Below, piece by piece: positions 1 through 9,230 of a stretch of 38,577 nt of DNA. Under the pieces are notes generated by a model that ran no database searches, was not told the DNA's origin, and saw only the letters and a program-made list of their open reading frames with translations. The stretch spans positions 1 through 38,577 of the forward strand of contig JAJYUL010000034.1 of the NCBI GenBank assembly GCA_021792555.1. Reading direction: 5' to 3'. Within the stretch, counting starts at the first letter, position 1. The number at the start of each line of letters is the position of its first letter. The position numbers and the translations under genes were made by a program. This DNA is from Pseudomonadota bacterium (GTDB lineage: Bacteria; Pseudomonadota; Gammaproteobacteria; Steroidobacterales; Steroidobacteraceae).

Positions 1-283
1 CGGGCGCGCAAGACGGGGATTTCCATTATCAGATCCGCCTGCGCACCGGGCATTGCCAAGCCCTAGGGGCACCGCGGCCGTGGGAGAGGACGGCCGAGGC
101 GTTTGAGGGGCCGTCCTGCATGCGCGCCGGGGCTTACGCCGCGCGTCGTGCGATGGGGCTTCGGACACCGTGAGTCTGCCTCCTGCGCTCGGGGATGCGG
201 TGCGTTCCGCGCCCGGATCCGCTGCAGTCACGTGCCTCGGGCTTATGCGGCATCAACGGCCTCGCGAGAGCTCATACGACGAT
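1..283. other. Window edge, no gene identified
   Basis: No start codon with a good ribosome binding site or recognisable protein is seen here. All three forward frames are open only for short stretches, one of them closing at the TAG at 64-66, so the first bases could be the tail of a gene lying outside the window. I looked for a cobalamin-type riboswitch ahead of the TonB-dependent receptor and did not see a convincing B12 box. Confidence 0.4.
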
Positions 284-3151
284 ATGAAGAGACGGACAAT
301 CCATTCGGCCGCGAAGCCATTGATCGGGCTTTGCGCAAGCCTGCTCGCCGCCGCCGCGCTTGCCGGCCCTGCCGAATCCACTCCGCCAACACAGCTCGGA
401 CAGGTCGTGGTGCAGGCCTCGCGGCCGCCCGTGCTCGGCTTGTCCACCGAGGCGCCGGTCAAAGTACTCACCGCAACCGCGCTTCGCGATCTCGGCGTCG
501 ACAACCTCGGCCAGGCGCTGCGGCTGGTGCCGATCTTCGGCAGCGCCAACGGGCTGGGGACGGTGAGCACCAACAAGTTCACCAACGGCGGCGAGCAGAG
601 CGCGGACCTGTTCGATCTGAACCATTCGCGGCTCGTCGTTCTGGTCAACGGCCAGCGCTGGATTCAGGGCGCCCAGGGAGACACCGATCTTTCCACTTTT
701 CCCGTGGCGCTGATCCAGAGAATCGAGGTCTACCCGGCGCGCGGGGCCGTGCGCTACGGGGATGCGGCCATCGCCGGCGTGATCAATATCATCACCGTGC
801 CGACGTTCAACGGTGTGATGGCCTCGGCCGGAACCGGGGAGTCGCTCGGCAGCGGCCGCTGGGATGGCAACCACACCTGGGCGAGCCTCGCGCTCGGCCG
901 GCGCGGCAGATCCTCGGGCCTGATGGCGCTGCTCAGTTGGTCCCGACAGGACGGCATCCCGGCATCCGCGCGTGGTCTGACGGGCGGCCCCCTGCCTGGA
1001 ACGGGCCTGTCGCGCTTGAGCCCCATCACGCCCTACGGCCAGTTCGAGTTCACGCCGACGAGCGGCCCGTATGCCACCTCGAGCCTCTGCCCCGTACAGC
1101 CCGATGGCGCCCGGCTCTGCAACCTCACCGCGACGCCCGGCGCGCCGGGCGGCTTCAGCCCGCTCGGCCCGAACGACCGATTCAATACCTTTCCCTATGA
1201 CGATCTGATCATGCCCCTGCAGCAGTGGGGTTTGTACGTCAGCGGCTTTCACGACCTCGGGGGCGGCATCAGAGCCAACGTGAGCATTTTTGTCGGCCGA
1301 CGGACTGCGCGCCAGGACGGCCCCCCGAGCACCCTCACGCTCGGAACTTCCGGTCTGCCGATTTCCGTGAGCGCCGCCCAACCCTACAATCCCTTCGGCG
1401 TGGCGCTTGAGGCGAGCGGCCCGAACGCCAACCTCATCGCGCTCTCGCAGAGCATGAGCGCGCTCGGCCCGGTCGTGTTCAACGACACATCCGATACCTA
1501 CCGCGCGACCTTCTCGCTGCGCGGCAGCATCGGCCGCGGCGCGCCCTCCCCCTGGAGATGGCACCTCGCGTATCTGTGGTCCTCGAGCCGAGTCCAGGAT
1601 CAGAATCAGGGGCGCATCAATCTGAGCCATCTGGCGCTCGCGCTCGGCAGCCCGACCGTGTGCGCATCGATACCCGGTTGCACCCCGATCAACCTGTTTT
1701 CCGGACCGGCGGGCATTACGCCGGCCATGAGCGCCTTCATCGGCCTGCCCGAGCAGAATCGTATTGCCAATACGCTGCAGACCGTGAGCGCCTCGATCTC
1801 TCAGGCCGATCTGTTCAGGCTTGCGGCCGGCCCCGTCGCCTTCGGCATGGGCTACCAGTACGAAGCCCGGCACGGAGACTTCGCGCCCAACGCCGCTGCC
1901 GCGCAGGGGATCGACAGCGCCGTCCCGCTGCTGCAGGTGCCCTACTACATCGGCGGCTATGACGGCAATGCCCTGTGGGCCGAGACCGTCGCGCCGCTCA
2001 TCGGCGGCAAGCATGCACTCACCCTCGGCGGAGGTGTCCGTGTGTACGACTTCTCGCACACCGGCAGCGGCGCCGTCGGTGAAGCGACTTTGACCTTTGA
2101 CGTGACTGAGGACGTGAGCCTACAGGCAGGATGGGCGCAGGGGTTTCGCACCCCCGACATTCGTGAGCTCGGGGAGCCTAGTCCGGCCTCCGCCGCCGCG
2201 GTCAGCGATCCATGCAGCAACTATACGGCCGTCGGCGTCGCCCCTGCCGTTACCGCCGCCTGTGCGGCGGCGGGTGTGCCGGCCAGTTACGTGCAAACCA
2301 ATCCAAACGTCCAGACGCTGAAGATCGGCAATCCCGCCCTGCAGGCGGAGCGCAGCAACAACCTCTGGCTGAGCGCAAAGTGGCTCCCGCGCTCGGCGCC
2401 GGGACTGTCAGTCAACATGGCGTACTACCGCATCAATATCAACAGCGCCATAAGCCGCTTGAGCGCTCAGCAGACGCTGCTCGAGTGCTACGCGCTGCAG
2501 GCCGAATTTTCCTGCTCGGGCATCAGCCGCGCCCCCGATGGCCAGCTGACGGTGGTTTCGACCGAGGGATTCAACAGCCAGAGCATCGCGACCGACTGGC
2601 TGACCGGCGGATTCCGCTACGCGCTGCGCACCTCCTTCGGAGAATTCTCCGCGCGCGCCGACGTCGCCTGGACTCCCGAATATCGGGTTACCACAGCAAC
2701 CTCCAAGGGCACCTCGGTCGTCGATCTGGCGGGAGTTGAGCTCGGCTCCGGCTCACCGAGCGGCATTCCCCGCTGGCAGGGCACAGGGAGCCTCGACTGG
2801 CGCTACGGACCGTGGGACGCCGGGTGGCTCGTCAAGGCTTTTGGCCCGATGACCGAGGCATGCTCCGATCATTACGCCGGCACGCCGCTGAGTTACACGG
2901 CGCTCGGGCTCTGCTCGCAGCCGGACCTGACGAACTCGAGGCTCTCGCGCAACGAGCTCGCCACGGCGTTCTACCACGATCTGTACCTAGGCTATCGGAT
3001 CTCGCGGCAGTTGTCGGTGACTGCCGGCATCGACAACATCTTCAATCAATCGCCGCCGGTCTCGGTCCTGCAGCCCCTGCACTACGATCCCTCGATCTAC
3101 CCGGCACCGGGCCGTACGCTGTACGCGAGTGTGACGTACAAGGCGCAGTAG
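284..3151 (+). CDS. TonB-dependent outer-membrane receptor
   Basis: A 955-residue receptor that would import a bulky substrate (siderophore, vitamin or glycan) across the outer membrane with energy from TonB-ExbBD. The chosen ATG at 284 gives a clean signal peptide (MKRR, then a hydrophobic run ending near ALAGPAES); the open frame runs back to 170, but that extension has no signal character. The plug domain follows (about residues 35-170), with LVVLVNGQRW, then RIEVYPARGAVRYG and AGVINIIT, typical plug motifs. The rest is a large barrel with FRTPDIRELGEPSP and a C-terminal block (TAGIDNIFNQSPP, then GRTLYASVTYKAQ). Closely spaced cysteine pairs occur in several putative extracellular loops. 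The last residue is Gln instead of the usual Phe. No substrate-specific neighbour is present, so the ligand cannot be named. A PagL-like gene follows 84 bases downstream on the same strand. Confidence 0.93.
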   Translation: MKRRTIHSAAKPLIGLCASLLAAAALAGPAESTPPTQLGQVVVQASRPPVLGLSTEAPVKVLTATALRDLGVDNLGQALRLVPIFGSANGLGTVSTNKFTNGGEQSADLFDLNHSRLVVLVNGQRWIQGAQGDTDLSTFPVALIQRIEVYPARGAVRYGDAAIAGVINIITVPTFNGVMASAGTGESLGSGRWDGNHTWASLALGRRGRSSGLMALLSWSRQDGIPASARGLTGGPLPGTGLSRLSPITPYGQFEFTPTSGPYATSSLCPVQPDGARLCNLTATPGAPGGFSPLGPNDRFNTFPYDDLIMPLQQWGLYVSGFHDLGGGIRANVSIFVGRRTARQDGPPSTLTLGTSGLPISVSAAQPYNPFGVALEASGPNANLIALSQSMSALGPVVFNDTSDTYRATFSLRGSIGRGAPSPWRWHLAYLWSSSRVQDQNQGRINLSHLALALGSPTVCASIPGCTPINLFSGPAGITPAMSAFIGLPEQNRIANTLQTVSASISQADLFRLAAGPVAFGMGYQYEARHGDFAPNAAAAQGIDSAVPLLQVPYYIGGYDGNALWAETVAPLIGGKHALTLGGGVRVYDFSHTGSGAVGEATLTFDVTEDVSLQAGWAQGFRTPDIRELGEPSPASAAAVSDPCSNYTAVGVAPAVTAACAAAGVPASYVQTNPNVQTLKIGNPALQAERSNNLWLSAKWLPRSAPGLSVNMAYYRININSAISRLSAQQTLLECYALQAEFSCSGISRAPDGQLTVVSTEGFNSQSIATDWLTGGFRYALRTSFGEFSARADVAWTPEYRVTTATSKGTSVVDLAGVELGSGSPSGIPRWQGTGSLDWRYGPWDAGWLVKAFGPMTEACSDHYAGTPLSYTALGLCSQPDLTNSRLSRNELATAFYHDLYLGYRISRQLSVTAGIDNIFNQSPPVSVLQPLHYDPSIYPAPGRTLYASVTYKAQ

Positions 3152-3235
3152 CGATTGCCTGGCAGGGCATGCGCAGCGCGGACCCGATCGCGATGCGCTG
3201 GGGAACCTTTGCACGCCAGCGGGCTCCGAAAGACC

Positions 3236-3829
3236 ATGACGGCGTCGCACGCCCCTCCCGGCCGCACATCCTGGGCCGCACTCGTCCTCATCAGCGTCAT
3301 CTCGGGCGTCACGTCTCCGGCGGCGCGAGCCGTCAACCGCACCGGGCGCATCAGCCAGTTGCTCGGCACGGTGCACTGCCCGCGCTGCGCCCTGATGCTC
3401 GGCGTCGGCGCCACATTCTGGCCGCAGCACTGGACCGACGGCATCGTCGCGCCCGTCATGCTGGAGATCGATCAGAGCCGCTGGGAAATCGGCATCTACC
3501 GCTTCGCAACGGATCAGTATCTCAAGTACCCGCGCTTTGCGCCCTCGACCATCAGCGCGCACCCGTACTGGGGATTTACGGCCATGCGCCGTTGGCAGGT
3601 ACTGCACCGCAAGGGCTGGAAGGTCTATCTGGGCTTCGGCGCCGCCTATCGCAGCGAGACGGACCTGCTCGAGCCGATCCACTGGAATTTCGCGTATCTG
3701 GTGGCCCTGCGCCATGCACTTGCGGGCGGCAAGTTTCTCGAATTGAGCGTACGGCATTGGTCCGATGCCTGGATCAAGAACCCGAATCGCGGCGAGAATT
3801 TTCTCGTGTTGACGGTCGGGTTTCACTGA
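3236..3829 (+). CDS. PagL-like lipid A deacylase / acyloxyacyl hydrolase (copy 1)
   Basis: A 197-residue exported protein resembling the PagL family (PF09411), outer-membrane barrels that remove the 3-position acyl chain from lipid A. ATG 3236 is chosen because it gives a signal peptide (MTASHAPPGRTSW, then a hydrophobic run to SPAARA); the frame is open back to 3155. Family evidence is the C-terminal block with H174-W-S176 followed by N-P-N-R-G, matching the PagL catalytic His-x-Ser and its Asn-Pro-Asn context, plus alternating aromatic barrel strands and a terminal TVGFH. Two differences stand out. The residue after the catalytic Ser is Asp where PagL has Asn, and an unusual CPRC motif lies at the start of the mature protein. 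A paralogue at 14378-15013 shares roughly two thirds of residues by eye. Family assignment is good; enzymatic activity is inferred. Confidence 0.72.
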   Translation: MTASHAPPGRTSWAALVLISVISGVTSPAARAVNRTGRISQLLGTVHCPRCALMLGVGATFWPQHWTDGIVAPVMLEIDQSRWEIGIYRFATDQYLKYPRFAPSTISAHPYWGFTAMRRWQVLHRKGWKVYLGFGAAYRSETDLLEPIHWNFAYLVALRHALAGGKFLELSVRHWSDAWIKNPNRGENFLVLTVGFH

Positions 3830-4063
3830 CGCCGGCGCATCTGGGCGCTCGCGGACCCTGTCCGCGTCGCGCACCGGCAAGCACCGTGCGGGAGAACCGT
3901 GGATGGCTCGTGCCGAGGTCGCGGAAGGCGCTCAGATCCGTGCCCCGTGCGGCAGCGAAACGCCGCACGGATCGCCGAGCCCGCATCCGCCGATGCCCAA
4001 GCCTACGCTTGCACTGGTCGCGCCAAAGGCAATCATGACTTCGTATCGACGAACATAAGTCCC

Positions 4064-5101
4064 ATGGCCCGTCATTCACACTGGAGCGCCACCACCGTGC
4101 TCGCTGTCTGCCTGGGAGCCGCTGCGGCCGCCCATGCCGCCAGTTTGCGGTACTCAGTCATGGAACTCGGCACGCTCGGCGGCGGCCAGAGCACCGGTTA
4201 TGCCATCGATGCACACGGACAGGTCACCGGCGAAGCGGTGAGCGCGAATGGTCTGCTGCGCGCATTTGTCTTTACCCCAGGCCGTGGAATGCAAGACATC
4301 GGCACGCTCGGCAGTGAGACGAGCATCGGATACGGTATCAACTCGCGCGGACAAGTCACCGGGGAATCGGTGACGGCGGCCGGCACCGGCCGAGCGTTCC
4401 TCTACACCCCGCGCAAGGGCATGGTAGACCTCGGCACGCTCGGCGGGGCCACGAGCGTCGGATATGCCATCAATTCCCGCGGCCAGGTCACCGGCGAGTC
4501 GGTGACGCCAAACGGCCTGCGGCGCGCCTTCCTCTACACCCCGCGCAAGGGCATGGTAGACCTCGGCACGCTCGGCGGGGCGAGCAGCGTGGGTCACGCG
4601 ATCAATTCCCACGGCGAGGTCACGGGCAACTCAGTCACCGCCAATGGCGCCGAGCACGCATTCCTGTACGCCCCAGGCAAGGGCATGATCGACCTCGGTA
4701 CCCTCGGTGGGGCGACGAGCACCGGATTCGGGATCAATGCGCGCGGCGAGGTCACCGGCGAGTCCGTGACGGCGGACGGTCTGCAACGGGCATTTCGCCA
4801 GAGTCCGGGTGGAGGAATGGTCGATCTCGGCACGCTCGGCGGCGCGAGCAGCGCGGCATACGCCATCAACGCGAGCGGTCAAATCGTCGGGCAGTCCACG
4901 ACCCATGACGGCGACATGCACGCGTTTCTCTATACGGCTGGCGCCATGCTGGACCTGAATACCCTGATCGCCACCCGCCTTGCACAGCATCTGACGCTGA
5001 CATCGGCGCGTGCCCTCAATGATGCGGGATGGATCATCGCCAACGGCATTGACTCAAGCACCGGCGAGACAGGCACATACCTGTTGATACCACAGTACTG
5101 A
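4064..5101 (+). CDS. HAF-repeat secreted protein
   Basis: A 345-residue exported protein made almost entirely of HAF-type repeats (the 'extracellular repeat, HAF family'). ATG 4064 begins a signal peptide (MARHSHWS, hydrophobic core, likely cleavage after AHA near residue 25); the frame is open to 3899 but lacks export features there. Six units of about 44 residues run from residue 35 to 297. Each begins LGTLGG, continues with G-(Y/F)-(A/G)-I-N and G-(Q/E)-V-T-G-(E/N), and ends with an AFLYTPGKGM-like stretch. A degenerate tail (LNTLI, then ALNDAGWIIANG) closes the array, as usual in the family. HAF repeats are thought to form beta-propeller-like or solenoid surfaces; no enzymatic role is known to me. 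Units three and four are nearly identical at the DNA level, suggesting recent homogenisation. Confidence 0.85.
   Translation: MARHSHWSATTVLAVCLGAAAAAHAASLRYSVMELGTLGGGQSTGYAIDAHGQVTGEAVSANGLLRAFVFTPGRGMQDIGTLGSETSIGYGINSRGQVTGESVTAAGTGRAFLYTPRKGMVDLGTLGGATSVGYAINSRGQVTGESVTPNGLRRAFLYTPRKGMVDLGTLGGASSVGHAINSHGEVTGNSVTANGAEHAFLYAPGKGMIDLGTLGGATSTGFGINARGEVTGESVTADGLQRAFRQSPGGGMVDLGTLGGASSAAYAINASGQIVGQSTTHDGDMHAFLYTAGAMLDLNTLIATRLAQHLTLTSARALNDAGWIIANGIDSSTGETGTYLLIPQY
4166..4954 (+). repeat. Six tandem 132-bp coding repeats (HAF units)
   Basis: Unit starts fall at 4166, 4298, 4430, 4562, 4694 and 4826, a 132-bp period equal to 44 codons. A 52-bp stretch at 4397-4448 recurs without a mismatch at 4529-4580, exactly one period later. 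The other units are more diverged. Confidence 0.85.
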
Positions 5102-5402
5102 CCCCCTCGCCTGGTGGGCTCGATCGAGGTCTGCCCTTGATACTGCGCGGTGACGCGAAAAACCCGGCGCCCCGGAGGCAACTACCGGCACTGCCCGTCC
5201 CGGCGCCCCCTGAAGCACAGACCGGGCCGCTCGAGCGCAGATTCCCGCCGAGTCGGACCGCAGCGGCGGCACCTGAGCCTCTTTCGGGTGGCCCTGCGCG
5301 AACCGATCGGGTCTGCCGGCACTCTCGCAATCCGCGCTTGTGCACTCTCGGGAGCGCGGCGCATGATTGAGACGGTCGTTCGGCTCAAAGGGGGGCCGCT
5401 TG
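5102..5402. other. Intergenic, no gene seen
   Basis: This 300-base gap between the HAF-repeat gene and the REC-EAL gene has open frames on both strands but none with recognisable protein sequence. The only functional element I see is the purine-rich ribosome binding site (AAAGGGGGG) ending a few bases before the ATG at 5403. Confidence 0.5.
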
Positions 5403-6524
5403 ATGACGCGCATACTCGTGGTAGACGATGACGCCGGTCTGCGCGACGTCCTGCGCTCTATTCTCCTGCGGATCGGTCACGACGTCGAAACCGCCGCAGA
5501 TGGGGTGGAAGCTTTGGCCAAGGCCGGCGCGGGAGACTACGATGCCGCGGTCGTGGACTATCAGATTCCGCCGCCGAACGGCCTGGACGTCCTCAATCGA
5601 CTGCGGGAGGTTCAGCCGAAGTGCGTCCGCCTGCTGATGTCCGGCACGTTGGACCTGCCTGTCGTCGTGGACGCGGTCAATCGCGGCGAGATCGCGCGGG
5701 TCATCCGCAAGCCCTTCGACAAGCAGACGATCACTGATGCTCTCGGCGGGGCGCTCACCGGCCGGGCGAAGCTCCGCGACGCCTACATCGGCTCACTCCG
5801 TGAGGGCTTCGACCAGCAGCGGCGCCAGCTGGAAGAATGCCTCTCTTCCGACGCTCTGACGCTGGCACTGCAGCCCATAGTGAGCGCCGGCGACCGCGCC
5901 GTCGTGGGCTACGAAGCGCTGCTGCGCAGCTCTCACCTGGCCTTCGATTCGCCGCTCGCCGTCGTCTCCGCCGCAGAGTCCCACGGCATGCTGGGTCGGC
6001 TTGCAGATCGCGTCGCCGAATGTGTCGCGCACATGCTCACGGTGATGCCAGCCGAGGTCACTCTGTTCATCAACGCCCATCCGGCCGAGCTCAACGACAT
6101 GGAGGACGTCAGCCGGCGACTCCGGTTGCTCGGCCCGTGGGCGCGGCGCATCGTGATCGAAATCACCGAGCGCGCCGACGTGCTGCAAATCATGAACTGG
6201 CGCCGCGCCGTCGAGTTCCTCACGGACGCCGGCTTTCGGATCGCCGTCGACGATCTCGGTGCCGGCTACAATTCTCTATCCGTTCTCGCCGAGCTGCACG
6301 CCGCCTTCGTCAAGGTAGATATGACGATCGCGCGCAACATCGACTCCGACAGCCGCAAGCAGCGGCTCGTCGAGCTGCTCGCGCACGTCGCCAAGGCCAC
6401 ACAGGCGAAACTCATCGTCGAGGGAATTGAGACGCACGCTGAAGCCGCTGTCGTCACGCGACTCGGGGCAGACTTCCTGCAGGGCTATTTGTTCGGCCGA
6501 CCCACGGTCGGCCTGTTCGGCTGA
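5403..6524 (+). CDS. Response regulator with EAL domain (c-di-GMP phosphodiesterase)
   Basis: A 373-residue cytoplasmic protein joining a phosphoreceiver domain (about residues 1-118) to an EAL domain (about 130-365). The receiver has the acidic cluster D8-D10, phospho-acceptor D52, S80 and K103. The EAL domain keeps every motif expected for hydrolysis of cyclic di-GMP to pGpG: E171-A-L, the INAHP asparagine, EITE, the DDLGAGYNS loop, FVKVD, VEGIET and LQGYLFG. It should therefore be an active, phosphorylation-controlled phosphodiesterase that lowers c-di-GMP. ATG 5403 is chosen because a strong purine-rich ribosome binding site precedes it and the receiver's MTRILVVDDD begins there. The histidine kinase gene 186 bases downstream is the natural candidate partner, though NarL-type kinases usually pair with LuxR-type regulators, so the pairing is inference. 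Confidence 0.95.
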   Translation: MTRILVVDDDAGLRDVLRSILLRIGHDVETAADGVEALAKAGAGDYDAAVVDYQIPPPNGLDVLNRLREVQPKCVRLLMSGTLDLPVVVDAVNRGEIARVIRKPFDKQTITDALGGALTGRAKLRDAYIGSLREGFDQQRRQLEECLSSDALTLALQPIVSAGDRAVVGYEALLRSSHLAFDSPLAVVSAAESHGMLGRLADRVAECVAHMLTVMPAEVTLFINAHPAELNDMEDVSRRLRLLGPWARRIVIEITERADVLQIMNWRRAVEFLTDAGFRIAVDDLGAGYNSLSVLAELHAAFVKVDMTIARNIDSDSRKQRLVELLAHVAKATQAKLIVEGIETHAEAAVVTRLGADFLQGYLFGRPTVGLFG

Positions 6525-6710
6525 CGCGGTACGACCCTTCATCGCCCGCACGACCCGCTCACCCGTCCCAGCCACCCCTCGAGACCGCTGTTCGGCGTGA
6601 GAAGGACGTCCCAAATTCACGTTACAATTCTGTGCTAGCATCAGCCGTCATCACAGGCTGCGGTCGAATATTCCTATAACTGCCTAGACCACACGGCTGG
6701 ACAACACCCC

Positions 6711-8651
6711 ATGGCGCTCAGCGACGAAGCGAACTCAGGCGCGGAACGTCGCACAGCCGTTCCGGGCGCCGTGTGGGTCGTCGTGCGCATGGCCGTCGTT
6801 TTCGCGGCCACTCTCTCTATCTACGCAGGCGGCATCCAGCCCCCCGGCTGGAGTGGCCGCGTCGCCGTATGGCTGCTCGGCAGCGGAATCGCGCTCGCCG
6901 CGGTCATTCGCTGGGGATGGGTGCAGTATTTCCCCATCTACGCTGCCAATGTCCTCATCGACGTCCTCACTCGGCATGCGGTGGGGCCAGCGCTGGTGGC
7001 GGAGGTAGGCCTCCCGGCCGGCGTATTCCTGACGGTACGGCTGCTCAGACACTACGACTTTCACTGTGCCTTCGATCGCGGCCGCGACATGCCGGTCTTC
7101 CTCGGTGCGGCGCTCGTAGGCATGTTCATTCCTGCCGCCGTGGGCGTCGCGACATTCGCCACCTGGCGGCCGATCGATCCGATGGACCACACGCCCTGGA
7201 CCATCATCGACCTGTTCCGCTGGTGGCTCAATGATTTCATGGGCGTGCTGATTCTCGGCCCGCTCCTCGTGGCAGTCCGCTGGAGAAGCTTTCGGCCCCT
7301 CATCGATCGGCCCGCCTCGAGCGTCCTGTTTCTCATCCTGTTGGCCGGGATCATGGCAATCATGGTCTTTGCCCCAAGCCTCTGGCCCGCGTACCAGCTC
7401 GTGCGCTCACCGATTCTTCTCGCCTCGACGGTGCTCGTTGCCGCCGTATGCCTGCGCTTCGGGCTCGTTCCTGCCGCCGCCGCCGGACTCGCCCTCACTG
7501 CAGCCGCCGTGTCGTGCATTTCATTCGACACCGGCATTCTGCGTGGTCTCGGCCAGATCCCCGGACTCGTCACGCTATGGACGTACATGTGCGCGATGAG
7601 CCTGCCGGTGCTGCTCCTCACGTGGCTGCTCGCGGAGCGTCGGCGCCTTGAACAGCGTTACGAACAGCTGTTCGACGCCTGCCCTCAACCGCTATGGGTT
7701 CATGACCGGTCGACCGGGCGTTTCTTGGTCGTCAACACCGCCACCGAGCGTCAGTACGGTTACAGCCGTGAAGAGCTCGTGAAATCCTCGGTCGAGATGC
7801 TTTCCCCGGCAGGAGAAGTGCAGACCCTTGCGACCCTGTTGGGCTCAGAGGCCATTCAGCCGATTGAACTGCGCCATCGAACTCGCGACGGCACCATCAT
7901 ATTCGTGGAGGCCTGGGCTCAATTGGTCGACTATGACGACCGCGCGGCCTGGTTGATCTTTGCGTTCGACGTCTCCGAGCGCAAGTCTCTCGAAGGCGCG
8001 CTCGTCACGGCCATCTCCGGCGAGCAGCGCCGGCTCGGACAGGACCTGCACGACGGGCTCGCGCAGGACCTCACGGTCGCCTCAATACTGATCAGCGAGC
8101 TCGTTGCGCAATTCAACGAGCACAAGCTCCCGATGTTCCCGGAAGTCGGGCGTTTGAGCGACAGAATCTCCTCGGCGCTCGCCAACGCGCGCAACGTGGC
8201 GCACGGCCTGTCTCCTCTGGCAAACACGAATGGAGACCTGGCCGCCGCGCTCACTCTCCTCGCCAGCGCGAGCACGGTGAGCGAAACCCGCGTGCAAGTC
8301 AGTGCGGATATCGAAGACAATCTGCGCATGCCGCTGGAATCGCGGACGCATCTGTATCGCATTGCGCAGGAGGCAATTCAGAACGCGCTGAAGCATGCCG
8401 ACGCACGGCGCATCGATGTCCGTCTCACCGTTCTTCCCACGAAGGTCATCCTCGAGATCGAGGATGACGGGCACGGCATGCGCAGCGATGGCCCGAGGAG
8501 CACAGGCTTCGGGACCAATACCATGCGTTATCGCTCGAGTGCGATCGATGGGGTATTGGCGTTTCGGTCCGCGCCTGAGGGCGGCACCGTGATCCGATGC
8601 GTGGCTCCCCAGCCGCCTGAGGAGAAGCACCGGGCGCTGCTCATCGGCTGA
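6711..8651 (+). CDS. MASE1-PAS-HisKA_3 sensor histidine kinase
   Basis: A 646-residue inner-membrane sensor kinase of the NarX/DegS type. Residues 1-300 form several hydrophobic helices with MASE1 character (for example WLNDFMGVLILGPLLVA), a sensor module of unknown ligand. A PAS domain follows at about 312-425 (YEQLFDACPQPLWV, then AWLIFAFDVSERKSLE). The HisKA_3 dimerisation domain carries the phospho-acceptor H447 in GQDLHDGLAQDL. The ATPase domain has the N-box N558 (AIQNALKHAD), the G1 box DDGHGM and a G-F-G-T-N-T-M stretch. Signal perception should lead to autophosphorylation of H447 and phosphotransfer to a regulator. The REC-EAL gene lies just upstream on the same strand. No strong ribosome binding site precedes the ATG. 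A degenerate second copy of the C-terminal two thirds lies 580 bases downstream. Confidence 0.93.
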   Translation: MALSDEANSGAERRTAVPGAVWVVVRMAVVFAATLSIYAGGIQPPGWSGRVAVWLLGSGIALAAVIRWGWVQYFPIYAANVLIDVLTRHAVGPALVAEVGLPAGVFLTVRLLRHYDFHCAFDRGRDMPVFLGAALVGMFIPAAVGVATFATWRPIDPMDHTPWTIIDLFRWWLNDFMGVLILGPLLVAVRWRSFRPLIDRPASSVLFLILLAGIMAIMVFAPSLWPAYQLVRSPILLASTVLVAAVCLRFGLVPAAAAGLALTAAAVSCISFDTGILRGLGQIPGLVTLWTYMCAMSLPVLLLTWLLAERRRLEQRYEQLFDACPQPLWVHDRSTGRFLVVNTATERQYGYSREELVKSSVEMLSPAGEVQTLATLLGSEAIQPIELRHRTRDGTIIFVEAWAQLVDYDDRAAWLIFAFDVSERKSLEGALVTAISGEQRRLGQDLHDGLAQDLTVASILISELVAQFNEHKLPMFPEVGRLSDRISSALANARNVAHGLSPLANTNGDLAAALTLLASASTVSETRVQVSADIEDNLRMPLESRTHLYRIAQEAIQNALKHADARRIDVRLTVLPTKVILEIEDDGHGMRSDGPRSTGFGTNTMRYRSSAIDGVLAFRSAPEGGTVIRCVAPQPPEEKHRALLIG

Positions 8652-9230
8652 AGACTGCAGGAGATTGCCCACTGCGCCTCATTCAGCGCCTGCTCGGACC
8701 CGTCAGGGGTCATTGGCGGCCACTCGGCCCGAATTCTGTGGCACCAGGTCGCCTGCGTTGCCGGCGCGACGATAAGTCGCCGGTACGCCAAAATTGACGC
8801 TTTCATGCGCACCGATCGCCCGGCCAGCCGTGCACGCGGCGAGAAGCAGAACCAGAAACCAGGCCACACAATCAGCTCGGTGGCCGCGACCCACTCGAGC
8901 ACCCTGTGCGGGATATCCCACGATCTCACCAATCGAACTGCTATCAAATTCCAGCCAACTCCGTGCCCGCGCGAGCAGCTGAATCGGTCGACTGTGAAAC
9001 ACCGATGAGTAGCTCAGCGTTTGACGTCCTGCCGCACCACACCGCACCACCACAGGGGTCACGGCACATCGGCTCTCCGACCGAGCGCATTCATTTCCTG
9101 TAGCCGATCTACCGAAATTTGCGCAGTGGATCGCTGCCGACACACGCTGGAAGAACTTTTGTGGGCAGATTAGAGGCGGACACATACTCCGACACAAACG
9201 CGGACTCAGCCCACTTCACTCGCACGCATC
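8652..9230. other. Intergenic between kinase and its truncated copy
   Basis: This stretch separates the intact kinase from the truncated duplicate. Reverse-strand frames contain short hydrophobic stretches (near 8800-8900), but they switch frame and match nothing I know. It may be debris from the event that created the duplicate. No promoter or terminator is evident. Confidence 0.45.

Noticed and set aside
120-283. Cobalamin riboswitch ahead of the TonB-dependent receptor
   Set aside because: No recognisable B12 box or the expected conserved blocks; similarity was limited to GC-rich runs.
272-2059. A 595-codon minus-strand frame across the TonB-dependent receptor gene
   Set aside because: The plus-strand frame has signal peptide, plug and barrel motifs; the minus frame has none.
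2812-4038. A 408-codon plus-strand frame spanning the end of the receptor and the first PagL-like gene
   Set aside because: Runs out of frame through two real genes; Arg-rich with no domain.
8528-9197. Minus-strand frames with hydrophobic stretches between the two kinase copies
   Set aside because: The hydrophobic parts sit in different frames with no start signals and match no family I know.
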